From a virus: 43,662 nucleotides of DNA. Positions 33,977-41,507 of the stretch are shown one piece after another (the stretch's first letter is position 1; the number at the start of each line of letters is the position of its first letter). Made by a program: the position numbers and the translations under genes. The DNA lies in the IMG/VR virus record IMGVR_UViG_3300020733_000435, positions 1-43,662 of that record; one strand, written 5' to 3'. Under the pieces are notes generated by a model, which worked only from the letters and a program-made list of their open reading frames with translations, was not told where the DNA came from and ran no database searches.

Positions 33977-34821
33977 TATTCTATTCCTTGATAATTTTGA
34001 TCTGGATAATCTACTGCGGCTCTATGTAATACACGAGTTTCTAACGAAACAAATTTCCATCGTTTATGAACACCTAGCCATTGATCGCTTATAGAAATAT
34101 CCCCATCATCCCAATCATGGTGATACAAATATTTTTCTTGTAATACATGATCAATTAATGGCTGTATAAGTTTTAAAGATTCTTCTCTAGACATTCCTAC
34201 AAAATGATCAATATCATACACAGGAAAATAAAGTCCAGTTTGTCCAGCATTGTTTGTATAAACAAAATCAAATTCGTGTTTATCATTGACCCAGGATGCA
34301 GGTTGATGCCCATCTGACATCTCTGGACTTAGCACTATTAATTTTAATTTCTTTAGTTGTTCTTTAGTATCATTGTCAAGATCGTTATACGCTAGAATAT
34401 TATTGTTCCAACTAGTGCGAGAATCTACAGTTCCCCGAACTCCGTATAACCAAATTATTGGACTACGATTAGGATCCCATGGCAAATTATTATGCCAATC
34501 AAAATCTCCTGGATTGGCTCCTATACCAGTATGTCCGTGCTCGTTACGTTCAGCTGTTACTCTGCAGATAATTCCTTCTGGATCGACTGAGCAATGTTTA
34601 AATTTTAAATCTGTAGGCTGAAACAATGGCTTAGGATTCTTAAACATTTTTAAAATTCTTAATTCATTTTCTAAAGTTAGATTTTGTTTCTTAGCAATTA
34701 CACAAGTATTTGTTGCCACTAGGCGTGCTATGTGGTTAACATCTTCTTGTGTTAGTGTATTAAAATCAACATCGTCTAGAATAACAGTCCAACCATTTTC
34801 GTGTATGTGATAATTTATCAT
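33976..34821 (-). CDS. TauD-like oxygenase, HxN variant (copy 4)
   Basis: A 281-residue paralogue. DFDWHNNLPWDPNRSP carries H-N-N instead of H-x-D; IIWLYGVRGTVDSRTSWNNN, SDQWLGVHKRW and LETRVLHRAAVDYPDQNY are conserved. AAAGGAATTAC gives a good ribosome site, unlike most island genes. It is the first oxygenase translated in the array and follows the SDR-like gene by 9 nt. Confidence 0.85.
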   Translation of the reverse strand: MINYHIHENGWTVILDDVDFNTLTQEDVNHIARLVATNTCVIAKKQNLTLENELRILKMFKNPKPLFQPTDLKFKHCSVDPEGIICRVTAERNEHGHTGIGANPGDFDWHNNLPWDPNRSPIIWLYGVRGTVDSRTSWNNNILAYNDLDNDTKEQLKKLKLIVLSPEMSDGHQPASWVNDKHEFDFVYTNNAGQTGLYFPVYDIDHFVGMSREESLKLIQPLIDHVLQEKYLYHHDWDDGDISISDQWLGVHKRWKFVSLETRVLHRAAVDYPDQNYQGIE

Positions 34822-34830
34822 GTAATTCCT

Positions 34831-35418
34831 TTACGCATAAGGTTCTCTAGTTGCACGTTCTGCTAATGAATTTCTAATGTAATCGGATGATTGCTGTATG
34901 CCAATAATTGGTATTTCAAATGGAGATTCTATAATCCATTTTATAGCATTTGCAATGTGCATAGGGTCCATAGTCGGGTCACTCCCAGGACTGGTTGCCT
35001 GAAATCCGCCTACTACTATGTGAGTAGTTTTAAAATTTTCATTGTTTAACTTAAGGCTTGTTTTTCTTAAACTAATCTTATCAGCAGTATAAATTGGTTC
35101 TACTTTTGTTAAAATTTCGTTGTCTTCATTTATACTACCTATGTTAATTACATGCCCACTTGTCCAAACTTCCGAAGCAATTTTTAATATGCGTTCTTGT
35201 ACACCATAGGTTACCCAAGAGTAATTGATTAATATGTTGAAATTAGCAATTTTAGATCTTAAACGATCTTCAAGCTCGCTAGTAAACGGATTAAAGTTAT
35301 AACCGTTTGATCTCGATATAAATTCAGTCGCCGGATAAATTTTTTGAATAGATTGTGCAATTCCCCTATCCATTGGATTTCCAGTACACAGTATTTTATA
35401 TTGAGTCGTATCTTGCAT
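34831..35418 (-). CDS. SDR-like Rossmann protein, possibly degenerate
   Basis: A 195-residue protein. KILCTGNPMDRGIAQSI resembles the nucleotide-binding TGxxxGIG turn of short-chain dehydrogenases in altered form; NILINYSWV sits where NNAG occurs; INIGSINED and YTADKISLRKTSL give a Ser and a YxxxK pair at the catalytic place. The protein is shorter than the usual 250 residues. Oxidoreductase activity with NAD(P) is plausible. It leads the six-gene minus block; its upstream sequence holds TATAAATG running into the ATG. Confidence 0.65.
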   Translation of the reverse strand: MQDTTQYKILCTGNPMDRGIAQSIQKIYPATEFISRSNGYNFNPFTSELEDRLRSKIANFNILINYSWVTYGVQERILKIASEVWTSGHVINIGSINEDNEILTKVEPIYTADKISLRKTSLKLNNENFKTTHIVVGGFQATSPGSDPTMDPMHIANAIKWIIESPFEIPIIGIQQSSDYIRNSLAERATREPYA

Positions 35419-35435
35419 TTATATACTTATTTAAA

Positions 35436-35443
35436 AATAAATA
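35436..35443 (+). promoter_or_regulatory. Late-type promoter box AATAAATA
   Basis: AATAAATA ends 4 nt before the ATG at 35448, matching the spacing seen at 21013 and 20974. The 29-nt gap also faces the minus-strand gene at 35418. Confidence 0.45.
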
Positions 35444-35447
35444 GACA

Positions 35448-36107
35448 ATGATTGATAATGAACCCTGGGAACACATAATCATTGATGATTTTTTTGAGAA
35501 ACACGATTTTGATAAAATATCAATGGCCTGTATCAACTTACAGGAAAAATATAAAGATCGAATAGTCACAGCTGACTCATGTCTGAGTTTTGCAGAAGTA
35601 TATGACGTAATCGGTGAGGATGTGTTTGAAATTATTTTGAAATCAAACAGGGCATTATTAGATACGATTGATCAATACCCCGTACATAGAAAATTTAAGC
35701 AATACATAAGTTTCCCAACATTTCACTTGCTACCTCCAAATGTTCCTCCCCAAAAGGTACACGATGAAGCATACGATAAATCTATAAGTGTTGTAGTTTA
35801 CTTGTACCCAGACAGTAGTGTAGGGACTGCTTTATTTAAATCTCAATTAAGAGATTCGTTCGTTAAAGAAGTAGAATGGAAACCTAACAGAGCTATGATA
35901 TTTTGTGGTAAAGAAAATGTAACATGGCATGATTTTTATTCTAGAGAAAATCCAAGGATTACATTAAATTTCTTTGTTCGACAATTAACCTCAACTGACG
36001 TTGCGGAACAAGACGGTAAGTATTATTTTACAGGAATGGCTGGACCAAAAACTTTTATGCCGAAGCATTTAATTACTAGATTAACAGGAAGTTTATTTAG
36101 ACTATGA
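35448..36107 (+). CDS. 2OG-Fe(II) oxygenase
   Basis: A 219-residue protein of the prolyl-hydroxylase-like type. WEHIIIDDFF opens the fold; PQKVHDEAYDKSISVVVYLYP holds H-x-E as the iron pair; VEWKPNRAMIFCGKENVTWHDFY supplies the distal His and PRITLNFFV the 2OG Arg. Such proteins are common in marine T4-like phages, often near tail genes. It leads a three-gene plus block next to the fibre gene. Confidence 0.82.
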   Translation: MIDNEPWEHIIIDDFFEKHDFDKISMACINLQEKYKDRIVTADSCLSFAEVYDVIGEDVFEIILKSNRALLDTIDQYPVHRKFKQYISFPTFHLLPPNVPPQKVHDEAYDKSISVVVYLYPDSSVGTALFKSQLRDSFVKEVEWKPNRAMIFCGKENVTWHDFYSRENPRITLNFFVRQLTSTDVAEQDGKYYFTGMAGPKTFMPKHLITRLTGSLFRL

Positions 36108-36688
36108 TAGCCGCAGGATTAAATTTAGATATCGACTACGAAAAAATGTCTGCTGAATTGTTAGCTCTACAATCAAGGGCAACAGCATTTTCTTATAAAA
36201 CTGATGAATCAAAAGAAACAGTTACAGCATACAGTCTATTTTTACGCAAGTCATCTGAGCCAACTGCTTATAGTTATAGGGGTGCTAAATCTGCAGATTT
36301 TTCTTCTTGGTCTTGGGATGAAACACTAGATATGCCTTACACTCGATCAGTGATTGAAAGTATGCCCTATACTAAATTAGGAACTGTTCGAATTGTGTAT
36401 TTCCCCAATATACCATGCATGGAACACACAGATTGGGACAACGCCGATGATACTACTCACACTTTAGGATTAAGTATTATACCTAGCACGGGAAACACAC
36501 ACTGTAACGTGTGGTCTGAAAAGAAACAAGGATATGTTTCTATTCCTGGAAATGCTATGCTGTTAAATGATTCGATTCCTCATTGGGTTCCAAAATCTGA
36601 AGGAACTCGTATTACTATGAGAATCTTTGGAGACATAGATTATAGTTGGTTTAAAGATAAAATAGACTATGGATCATATTACCTTTAA
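36104..36688 (+). CDS. Aspartyl/asparaginyl beta-hydroxylase-like protein
   Basis: A 194-residue protein. CMEHTDWDNADDTTHTLGLSI gives H-x-D, then CNVWSEKKQGYVSIPGNAMLL, DSIPHWVPKSEGTRITMRIFGD with the distal His and Arg. The layout agrees with the other Asp/Asn hydroxylase-like proteins in this island (21013, 24721, 30822). It overlaps its neighbours by 4 and 20 nt. Confidence 0.78.
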   Translation: MIAAGLNLDIDYEKMSAELLALQSRATAFSYKTDESKETVTAYSLFLRKSSEPTAYSYRGAKSADFSSWSWDETLDMPYTRSVIESMPYTKLGTVRIVYFPNIPCMEHTDWDNADDTTHTLGLSIIPSTGNTHCNVWSEKKQGYVSIPGNAMLLNDSIPHWVPKSEGTRITMRIFGDIDYSWFKDKIDYGSYYL

Positions 36689-37661
36689 ACTAAAAGTCAC
36701 CAGTGATGATAATTTTATACATTGGAATGATCTACAAGAGCACATAAAAAATATCATTGTTTCTGTAGGACTGCATCCTGCATGGTTCCAACTTAGTATG
36801 ATTGATCTGCAGGAACTAGAGCACAAATCATTTAACAACGTATTATCAGCTACATATAATCTTAAAGAAAAAATACTTTATAAAACTTGTAGAATTGATG
36901 ATTGTACATTGGCGCAAAACATGTACGATAAATTTTTACACGAAAATTCTAAAATGATTTTAGATGCTAAAAAATTAGGATTAGAATTCCTTCCTTTAGA
37001 AATTGAACGTAATGTTATTCCTAACATAGAACTTATCAACAAAACTTTGTCTGCACTAACGTCTACAAGTATTCCTTCTTGTGATTTTTCATTGTTAGAA
37101 AATTTATTACCATTGCAAGTAGTTGATACAGATTACGGTAAATTGTTTGTAAAAAAAGATTATGTTGAAGTTTGGTTTGATAAAGGACACACTGACTATA
37201 TCTGTAATTTTGATGTCGAACTTAAGAAGTTTTATTATGCAATGTATAAGGAAAATATTGTAGACAGTTCTATAATCAGATTTGCCTATTTACACAAATA
37301 TGATTTTACTCAACAACAACCTATGCATATAAGCATTGCATGGCCAACAGAAGTGCAAGGAAAATTTTATAATGAAATCGAAATTGATATAGTAGAATAC
37401 ATTGATCAAGTTACAGAACTGATTTCTAAATGGAGTACTGTAACTAGTTTGTTTCCTAACGATCCTATCCGACTTGAGAACAGGATGAAAGATAATGTTG
37501 GATTCTATTTTATATTGTTAGGAAGCAAGCTAGACCATACACTAAGTGAGTTCATCGATTTGCAATTAGAATATTTGGCACAAATAACCGAATACTTGTG
37601 CCTTCCTAACAAATTAGATTATGCTCAAACTAAATGGGTTAGCTTAAACGATACCAACTAG
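36669..37661 (+). CDS. Large hypothetical phage protein
   Basis: A 330-residue protein with no motif that I recognise. The first part is helical and includes DCTLAQNMYDKFLHEN, which resembles a stretch of the protein at 18075; the second part has DYVEVWFDKGHTDYICNFD and HKYDFTQQQPMHISIAWP. Its last 23 nt overlap the end of the fibre gene on the other strand. It may be a structural or adaptor protein for the neighbouring hydroxylases. Confidence 0.62.
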   Translation: MDHITFKLKVTSDDNFIHWNDLQEHIKNIIVSVGLHPAWFQLSMIDLQELEHKSFNNVLSATYNLKEKILYKTCRIDDCTLAQNMYDKFLHENSKMILDAKKLGLEFLPLEIERNVIPNIELINKTLSALTSTSIPSCDFSLLENLLPLQVVDTDYGKLFVKKDYVEVWFDKGHTDYICNFDVELKKFYYAMYKENIVDSSIIRFAYLHKYDFTQQQPMHISIAWPTEVQGKFYNEIEIDIVEYIDQVTELISKWSTVTSLFPNDPIRLENRMKDNVGFYFILLGSKLDHTLSEFIDLQLEYLAQITEYLCLPNKLDYAQTKWVSLNDTN

Positions 37662-39378
37662 TATTGCTTGCTCTATAAATGTATGTGATTGTTGTAGGGG
37701 CTGTTACTGATCCAGCAAATGTTCCTACTAGAGTCGGACCAGCTGTTAGTGCTAGAGTTACTGTGTTTGTTGATACAACGATTTTTAACAACTGACCATC
37801 TAACAATCCTGTACTTGGGAATGTCAATGTTGCAGTTAACCCGGTTGAACCAACTACTAGAATATTGTGTGTAGCAGTTGCGCTCAATGCATAAGTTGTT
37901 GTTGAACTAACTGTAATATAGTTTACTGTAGGAATTTCTAAACCATATGTTACAGAAGGAACTGTAAGAACTCCTAAATAACTAAATTTTAAAGCATAAA
38001 ATCCATTTGAGCTGTTGTTTACACCGATTGCAAAATTACTAGCAGGGTTTGTTAAAGACATATTTGCAGTAGCATCAAAACTAGCATTTAAACCTACAGC
38101 TTCAGTCCATGTGCCGTTGTAATATCCAAACCAACCCAAGCTACCTACTTGGTCTCCAGCTTGTATGTTTGTTGGACTAGCTACTGTTCCTCTAGCACTT
38201 AACATTCTCCAAGTTGGAGTACCTGCACTTGAACCTGTAGTTACAGTGTATAAGTCTGCAGGAAATATGTTATTGCTTTGACTTACTATTGTACTTGCTA
38301 CTGTAGATCCAATATACGCTGAAGATGAAACTGAGCCAGATGCCGTTATAGTACCTGAACTAAGTGTAAGATTGCCTTGAGTTAGTGTTGCATTACCGTT
38401 TGTTAAAGTTAGTGAACCTGAAGTAATACTGATACTACCAGTACCAGTAATGTTCTTACCATTCAATGATAAGTTGCCGCCTAGGCTTGGATTTGTGTCA
38501 CCTGAAACGGCTGTCAATCCAGTACCTGTAGCGTTAACACTCATAGTGCCGGTCGCTGAATTGTAACTGAATGTTATACCCGAATCAGTGCCACCGGCTG
38601 AGAAGTTAGTAGCTGATGGGCTGTAAGAAGTTAAGTTTGTTAGTGCTATTCCAGCTTCTGCATTAGCTAGGCTGTTAGCCAAACTAATTTGATTTGTGCC
38701 AGCTGTTGGATTAACAATGTAATAAGTTCCAGCATTTAATCCGCCACCACCACTACCAGTTACTACAAATGGTGTGTAAGCAACTAGCCCAGCATTTGAA
38801 CCAAGTGTTACTAACGAAACAGTACCGCTAATTGACACACTAGTACCTGTTGTAGGTACAGTACTTAATACAAAGTTTGGATTTGATCCTGATGCAATAT
38901 ATGTTCCAGTTGTAATACCAGTGCCGGCTACTACCATACCAACTTGTGGAACTGTACCACTAACGTAAGTTAAAATACCTACACCGTTAACAGTTGAAAG
39001 ATTACCAACAAATGATATACTAGGAGTTGATGTTGCTGTAATAGTACCAGTTATTATTGATGATCCGCTAGCTGTAAACATTGTGGCAATATCTGCCTTA
39101 GCTCTAGCACTATTATAGTATAAGTTTACTAAACCCTGTGATAAATTGTCTGTTGTGTATCCCGATAATGTACCTGTAAAACGTAAAGTTTGTGAAGCAT
39201 TATCCCAAGTAATTCCGTGATTACCGTCAACAGCAGTTGATAAGATGTTGTTGCCGCCTGGTGTGGCACCGTCGCCAATATACAGTTTTTTACTGTCTGT
39301 TGTGTATACAATTTCGCCTAAGTCAAAAGTTACTGTTTGTCTTTGGCTATCAGTTCCGCGTCTAATTTGTAGCGACAT
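37639..39378 (-). CDS. Tail-fibre-like structural protein with Mtd-type N-terminus
   Basis: A 579-residue protein. Residues 1-45 (LQIRRGTDSQRQTVTF, GEIVYTTDSKKLYIGDG, PGG) match the N-terminal domain found in many phage fibre and tropism-determinant proteins. The rest is rich in Ser, Thr, Gly and Asn with repeated beta-type strands (GSLTLTNGNATLTQGNLTL) and ends SNTSWYRLS, typical of fibres or long adhesins. It has GGAGATAG before its ATG. No diversity-generating reverse transcriptase is seen nearby. It borders the iron-enzyme island and is a candidate substrate. Confidence 0.8.
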   Translation of the reverse strand: MSLQIRRGTDSQRQTVTFDLGEIVYTTDSKKLYIGDGATPGGNNILSTAVDGNHGITWDNASQTLRFTGTLSGYTTDNLSQGLVNLYYNSARAKADIATMFTASGSSIITGTITATSTPSISFVGNLSTVNGVGILTYVSGTVPQVGMVVAGTGITTGTYIASGSNPNFVLSTVPTTGTSVSISGTVSLVTLGSNAGLVAYTPFVVTGSGGGGLNAGTYYIVNPTAGTNQISLANSLANAEAGIALTNLTSYSPSATNFSAGGTDSGITFSYNSATGTMSVNATGTGLTAVSGDTNPSLGGNLSLNGKNITGTGSISITSGSLTLTNGNATLTQGNLTLSSGTITASGSVSSSAYIGSTVASTIVSQSNNIFPADLYTVTTGSSAGTPTWRMLSARGTVASPTNIQAGDQVGSLGWFGYYNGTWTEAVGLNASFDATANMSLTNPASNFAIGVNNSSNGFYALKFSYLGVLTVPSVTYGLEIPTVNYITVSSTTTYALSATATHNILVVGSTGLTATLTFPSTGLLDGQLLKIVVSTNTVTLALTAGPTLVGTFAGSVTAPTTITYIYRASNTSWYRLS

Positions 39379-39424
39379 GTGCTATCTCCGTTATTCTGTA
39401 CATCCAAGGATGATTATTATAGTG

Positions 39425-39432
39425 TATTTATT
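39425..39432 (-). promoter_or_regulatory. Late-type promoter box AATAAATA for the fibre gene
   Basis: Minus-strand AATAAATA lies 46 nt upstream of the ATG at 39378, between a terminator and the gene, leaving a normal leader with a ribosome site. A TATAAT hexamer (39421-39416) follows it but has no convincing -35 box. Confidence 0.5.
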
Positions 39433-39453
39433 AAAATGCACAGAACGCAGAGC

Positions 39454-39480
39454 CAAAAAAATAGGGCCCTAAGGCCCTAT
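39454..39480 (-). terminator. Rho-independent terminator
   Basis: A perfect 8-bp hairpin (ATAGGGCC, loop of 4, GGCCCTAT at 39461-39480) followed on the minus strand by seven T residues (39460-39454). It ends the operon containing the phosphoesterase at 39495 and insulates the fibre gene. Confidence 0.9.
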
Positions 39481-39494
39481 AAAATGCTAACTTA

Positions 39495-40100
39495 TTAGTC
39501 AGCTTTTGTAAAGTTACCGTTTCTAAACCCTACTTCACCGCCTTCTTCTTTAATACGCTTTATAACGTCTTCAAAAAGTATAGGAGCAAAGTCAGTTTGT
39601 TCAACGCAAACACAATGATAACGAACATCGTTTTCATTGCTGTACAGGATTTCGCCTGTCTTTGCGTCAACTCCCCGGGCCTTTTTAACACGATTTGCAT
39701 GGGTATGTCCGTGTACGTTGACACCAAAACGACCCAGCGAATCTGCGTGAAGCGGTATATGGCTAAGAATCATGCCATCCATAACGTGATAGGCTCTAAG
39801 TTCTCTAAAGTGAGCACGATAGTCCTCGTCCTTAAAGATATCGTGATTACCACGAATTAAAACCTTGTCGCCGTTTAATCTCGACATGATACTTAACGCT
39901 TTACGATTAATGACAACATCGCCCAGATGATAGACCTTGTCAGTGGGTTTTACCCGTTCGTTCCACGCCTTAACCATTGCTTCATCCATTTCCTCAGGAG
40001 TATCCCAAGGACGGAGTTTTGTAACACCATCGTTACGTGTAAAGTGGCAAACGCCTTTGTGACCAAAGTGCGTATCACTTACTAGAAATACACTAGGCAT
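39495..40100 (-). CDS. Calcineurin-like metallophosphoesterase, phage type
   Basis: A 201-residue phosphoesterase with SDTHFGHKG (D9, H11), HLGDVV, RGNHDIF, SHIPLHAD and VHGHTHAN, the full metal set. Such short forms are common in phages and are usually of unknown substrate. A good AGGGGG ribosome site precedes ATG 40100. It is last in its transcription unit before the terminator. Confidence 0.9.
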   Translation of the reverse strand: MPSVFLVSDTHFGHKGVCHFTRNDGVTKLRPWDTPEEMDEAMVKAWNERVKPTDKVYHLGDVVINRKALSIMSRLNGDKVLIRGNHDIFKDEDYRAHFRELRAYHVMDGMILSHIPLHADSLGRFGVNVHGHTHANRVKKARGVDAKTGEILYSNENDVRYHCVCVEQTDFAPILFEDVIKRIKEEGGEVGFRNGNFTKAD

Positions 40101-40112
40101 AAAGCCCCCTAA

Positions 40113-40319
40113 TTATAAAAATGTTACTTTGTATTCAGTAACAGAAGAACCGTAATCATACGAACTATGATAACCTAAAAATCTTCCGCCAATTACTTCT
40201 ATTTTGGCTAGACCTTGTTTTTCAAGTCGACGAGCGGCTTGCAAATCTCTGCCGCCACAACGACTCACTTTACGTCCATCAGCACTTTCCCAAACTACCT
40301 GTTTAAATTCGTATTCCAT
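40113..40319 (-). CDS. Small hypothetical phage protein
   Basis: A 68-residue protein from ATG 40319 (MEYEFKQVVWESADG), with AAAGGAAG upstream; the longer frame to 40346 overlaps the kinase gene. RRLEKQGLAKIEVIGGRFLGY suggests a small alpha-beta fold. Function unknown. Confidence 0.6.
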   Translation of the reverse strand: MEYEFKQVVWESADGRKVSRCGGRDLQAARRLEKQGLAKIEVIGGRFLGYHSSYDYGSSVTEYKVTFL

Positions 40320-40333
40320 TTTTACTTCCTTTG

Positions 40334-40795
40334 CTACACATACCAAATTTCACTAAATCCTTCATCTTCAGTTGGCTCTTGCCAATTAGCAATCATACTT
40401 TCTATAATTTCCTGAGGTATAACTTTACCAGGGCGGTTACCCAATCGACGAGCTAACTCGTCTGCATCAGGAGTAAGAAATACTACAGCAACATGCTCAT
40501 AATCTCGTAACATACGAAACTTCTTAGCACGGCTTTCAACTGTAGTTGAAGTTTGATCCCAAATAATGTCCTTGCCTGCTTCACGTGCTTCAACGACTTC
40601 TGCCGCCATCATTTCAACAGCCTTGGGCATTATTTCCTTAAACACTTCTGAATAAGTACGACCGACATTGTGTGCATGAGCGTCTACAAACTTGTCTGTT
40701 GATACATAAGCACACTTGTTTGTCCATGTTTGGCTGTTTACCCACGTGCTTTTACCCGACCCTGGAACTCCAATCAACTGATAACACTTAGGCAT
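40334..40795 (-). CDS. P-loop kinase, T4 polynucleotide-kinase-like
   Basis: A 153-residue ATPase with the P-loop GVPGSGKST (residues 9-17), VSTDKFVDAH after it as in polynucleotide kinases, IIWDQTSTTVESRAKK (substrate region), and VVFLTPDADELARRLGNR (lid with Arg). It has only the kinase domain; the phosphatase part of T4 Pnk is missing. End repair of RNA or DNA is the likely role, perhaps for tRNA cleaved by host defences. The start has GGAG upstream. Confidence 0.82.
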   Translation of the reverse strand: MPKCYQLIGVPGSGKSTWVNSQTWTNKCAYVSTDKFVDAHAHNVGRTYSEVFKEIMPKAVEMMAAEVVEAREAGKDIIWDQTSTTVESRAKKFRMLRDYEHVAVVFLTPDADELARRLGNRPGKVIPQEIIESMIANWQEPTEDEGFSEIWYV

Positions 40796-40804
40796 AACTA
40801 CTCC

Positions 40805-40972
40805 TTAATGCACTGATTCTTTTACGTCTACTTCACACTCGATTACCCAATTTTTAAATTCGGTAAACTTGTTTACTTCAACACCTAGTCCAACTGCTTC
40901 GTTTACAAAATGCTGTAACAGCGTATTGTACAAATGATCGGGCATTGTGTCTTTGTCAAATCGAATTTTCAT
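40805..40972 (-). CDS. Small hypothetical phage protein
   Basis: A 55-residue protein from ATG 40972 (MKIRFDKDTMPDHLYNTLL), which overlaps the upstream TGA by ATGA; the frame reaching 40990 lies in the previous gene. It is a short alpha-beta protein ending ECEVDVKESVH. Function unknown. Confidence 0.6.
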   Translation of the reverse strand: MKIRFDKDTMPDHLYNTLLQHFVNEAVGLGVEVNKFTEFKNWVIECEVDVKESVH

Positions 40973-41169
40973 ATACGTCTTTTCTTCCATGTGTAATCAA
41001 CACCATCTGGACACTTGCCATCTACAATACTGTCCGCACCAAACTTGCCTACAAGTTCCATACCATTAATTTTAATAGTTACGAACTCACCTAATTCTTT
41101 TGCCCAATCCATTGCTTGGGTTAGAGTCTCAAACTCTACTTCTACTTCTTTATGTTCTACTGTTATCAT
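40969..41169 (-). CDS. Small hypothetical phage protein, apparently leaderless
   Basis: A 66-residue protein, MITVEHKEVEVEFETLTQA, with a helix (MDWAKELGEF) and a beta end. The TATAAT of its promoter ends 6 nt before the ATG, so transcription should begin on or next to the start codon. No ribosome site is possible in that arrangement. Confidence 0.65.
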   Translation of the reverse strand: MITVEHKEVEVEFETLTQAMDWAKELGEFVTIKINGMELVGKFGADSIVDGKCPDGVDYTWKKRRI

Positions 41170-41175
41170 ACTGTT

Positions 41176-41204
41176 ATTATAATGCCAAACAAAAGCCCTG
41201 TCAA
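41176..41204 (-). promoter_or_regulatory. Consensus sigma70 promoter inside a terminator
   Basis: Minus-strand TTGACA (41204-41199), 17 nt, TATAAT (41181-41176): a perfect match. The -35 box sits in the loop and stem of the terminator of the TraR-like gene. Confidence 0.88.
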
Positions 41205-41212
41205 GCAGGGCT
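41190..41212 (-). terminator. Terminator overlapping a promoter
   Basis: AGCCCTG (41212-41206 on the minus strand), a 5-nt loop, CAGGGCT, then TTTTG. The T tract is short, so termination may be partial. It follows the TraR-like gene by 17 nt. Confidence 0.75.
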
Positions 41213-41229
41213 GTTGTTTTAATGCCACA

Positions 41230-41475
41230 TTAGGCTACTCTTTTTCGGCGATCATGAAACAGTTGACATTCTATGCACATAGTACAACCCATTACCGCAT
41301 TCCGACGTGCTTCTGGTATTGCTTCGCCGCAGTCTATACATTCAAATAAACTTGGGCCTTTTGGCAAACTAGCACGAAACTTAGCCACAGCATCTGCGTT
41401 AGCAGTCGCTGATAGTAGCTGTGCCATATCGCTCTCTTCTAAATTATCACCTTGAATACTTTCAAATTCTCTCAT
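41230..41475 (-). CDS. TraR/DksA-family zinc-finger protein
   Basis: An 81-residue protein with a four-cysteine zinc finger: C46-x2-C49 ... C67-x2-C70, spacing of 17, embedded in FECIDCGEAIPEARRNAV and CIECQ, the signature of TraR and DksA. DksA and TraR bind the RNA polymerase secondary channel and change initiation at ribosomal and amino-acid promoters; TraR mimics DksA with ppGpp. The protein has the short TraR length and an acidic N-terminal part. An omega-like gene lies next upstream, so two polymerase modulators are co-located. Confidence 0.9.
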   Translation of the reverse strand: MREFESIQGDNLEESDMAQLLSATANADAVAKFRASLPKGPSLFECIDCGEAIPEARRNAVMGCTMCIECQLFHDRRKRVA

Positions 41476-41507
41476 ATTGATTCCTTAAACGCTCATACTA
41501 TTTATGG

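Noticed and set aside
7911-37661. A RiPP cluster with a short precursor peptide
   Set aside because: All intergenic gaps are at most 56 nt and no short Cys- or Gly-rich ORF was seen beside the radical SAM genes. An overlapping or distant precursor cannot be excluded.
37639-39378. A diversity-generating retroelement acting on the Mtd-like fibre
   Set aside because: No reverse transcriptase and no template repeat lies in the window; only the N-terminal domain resembles Mtd.
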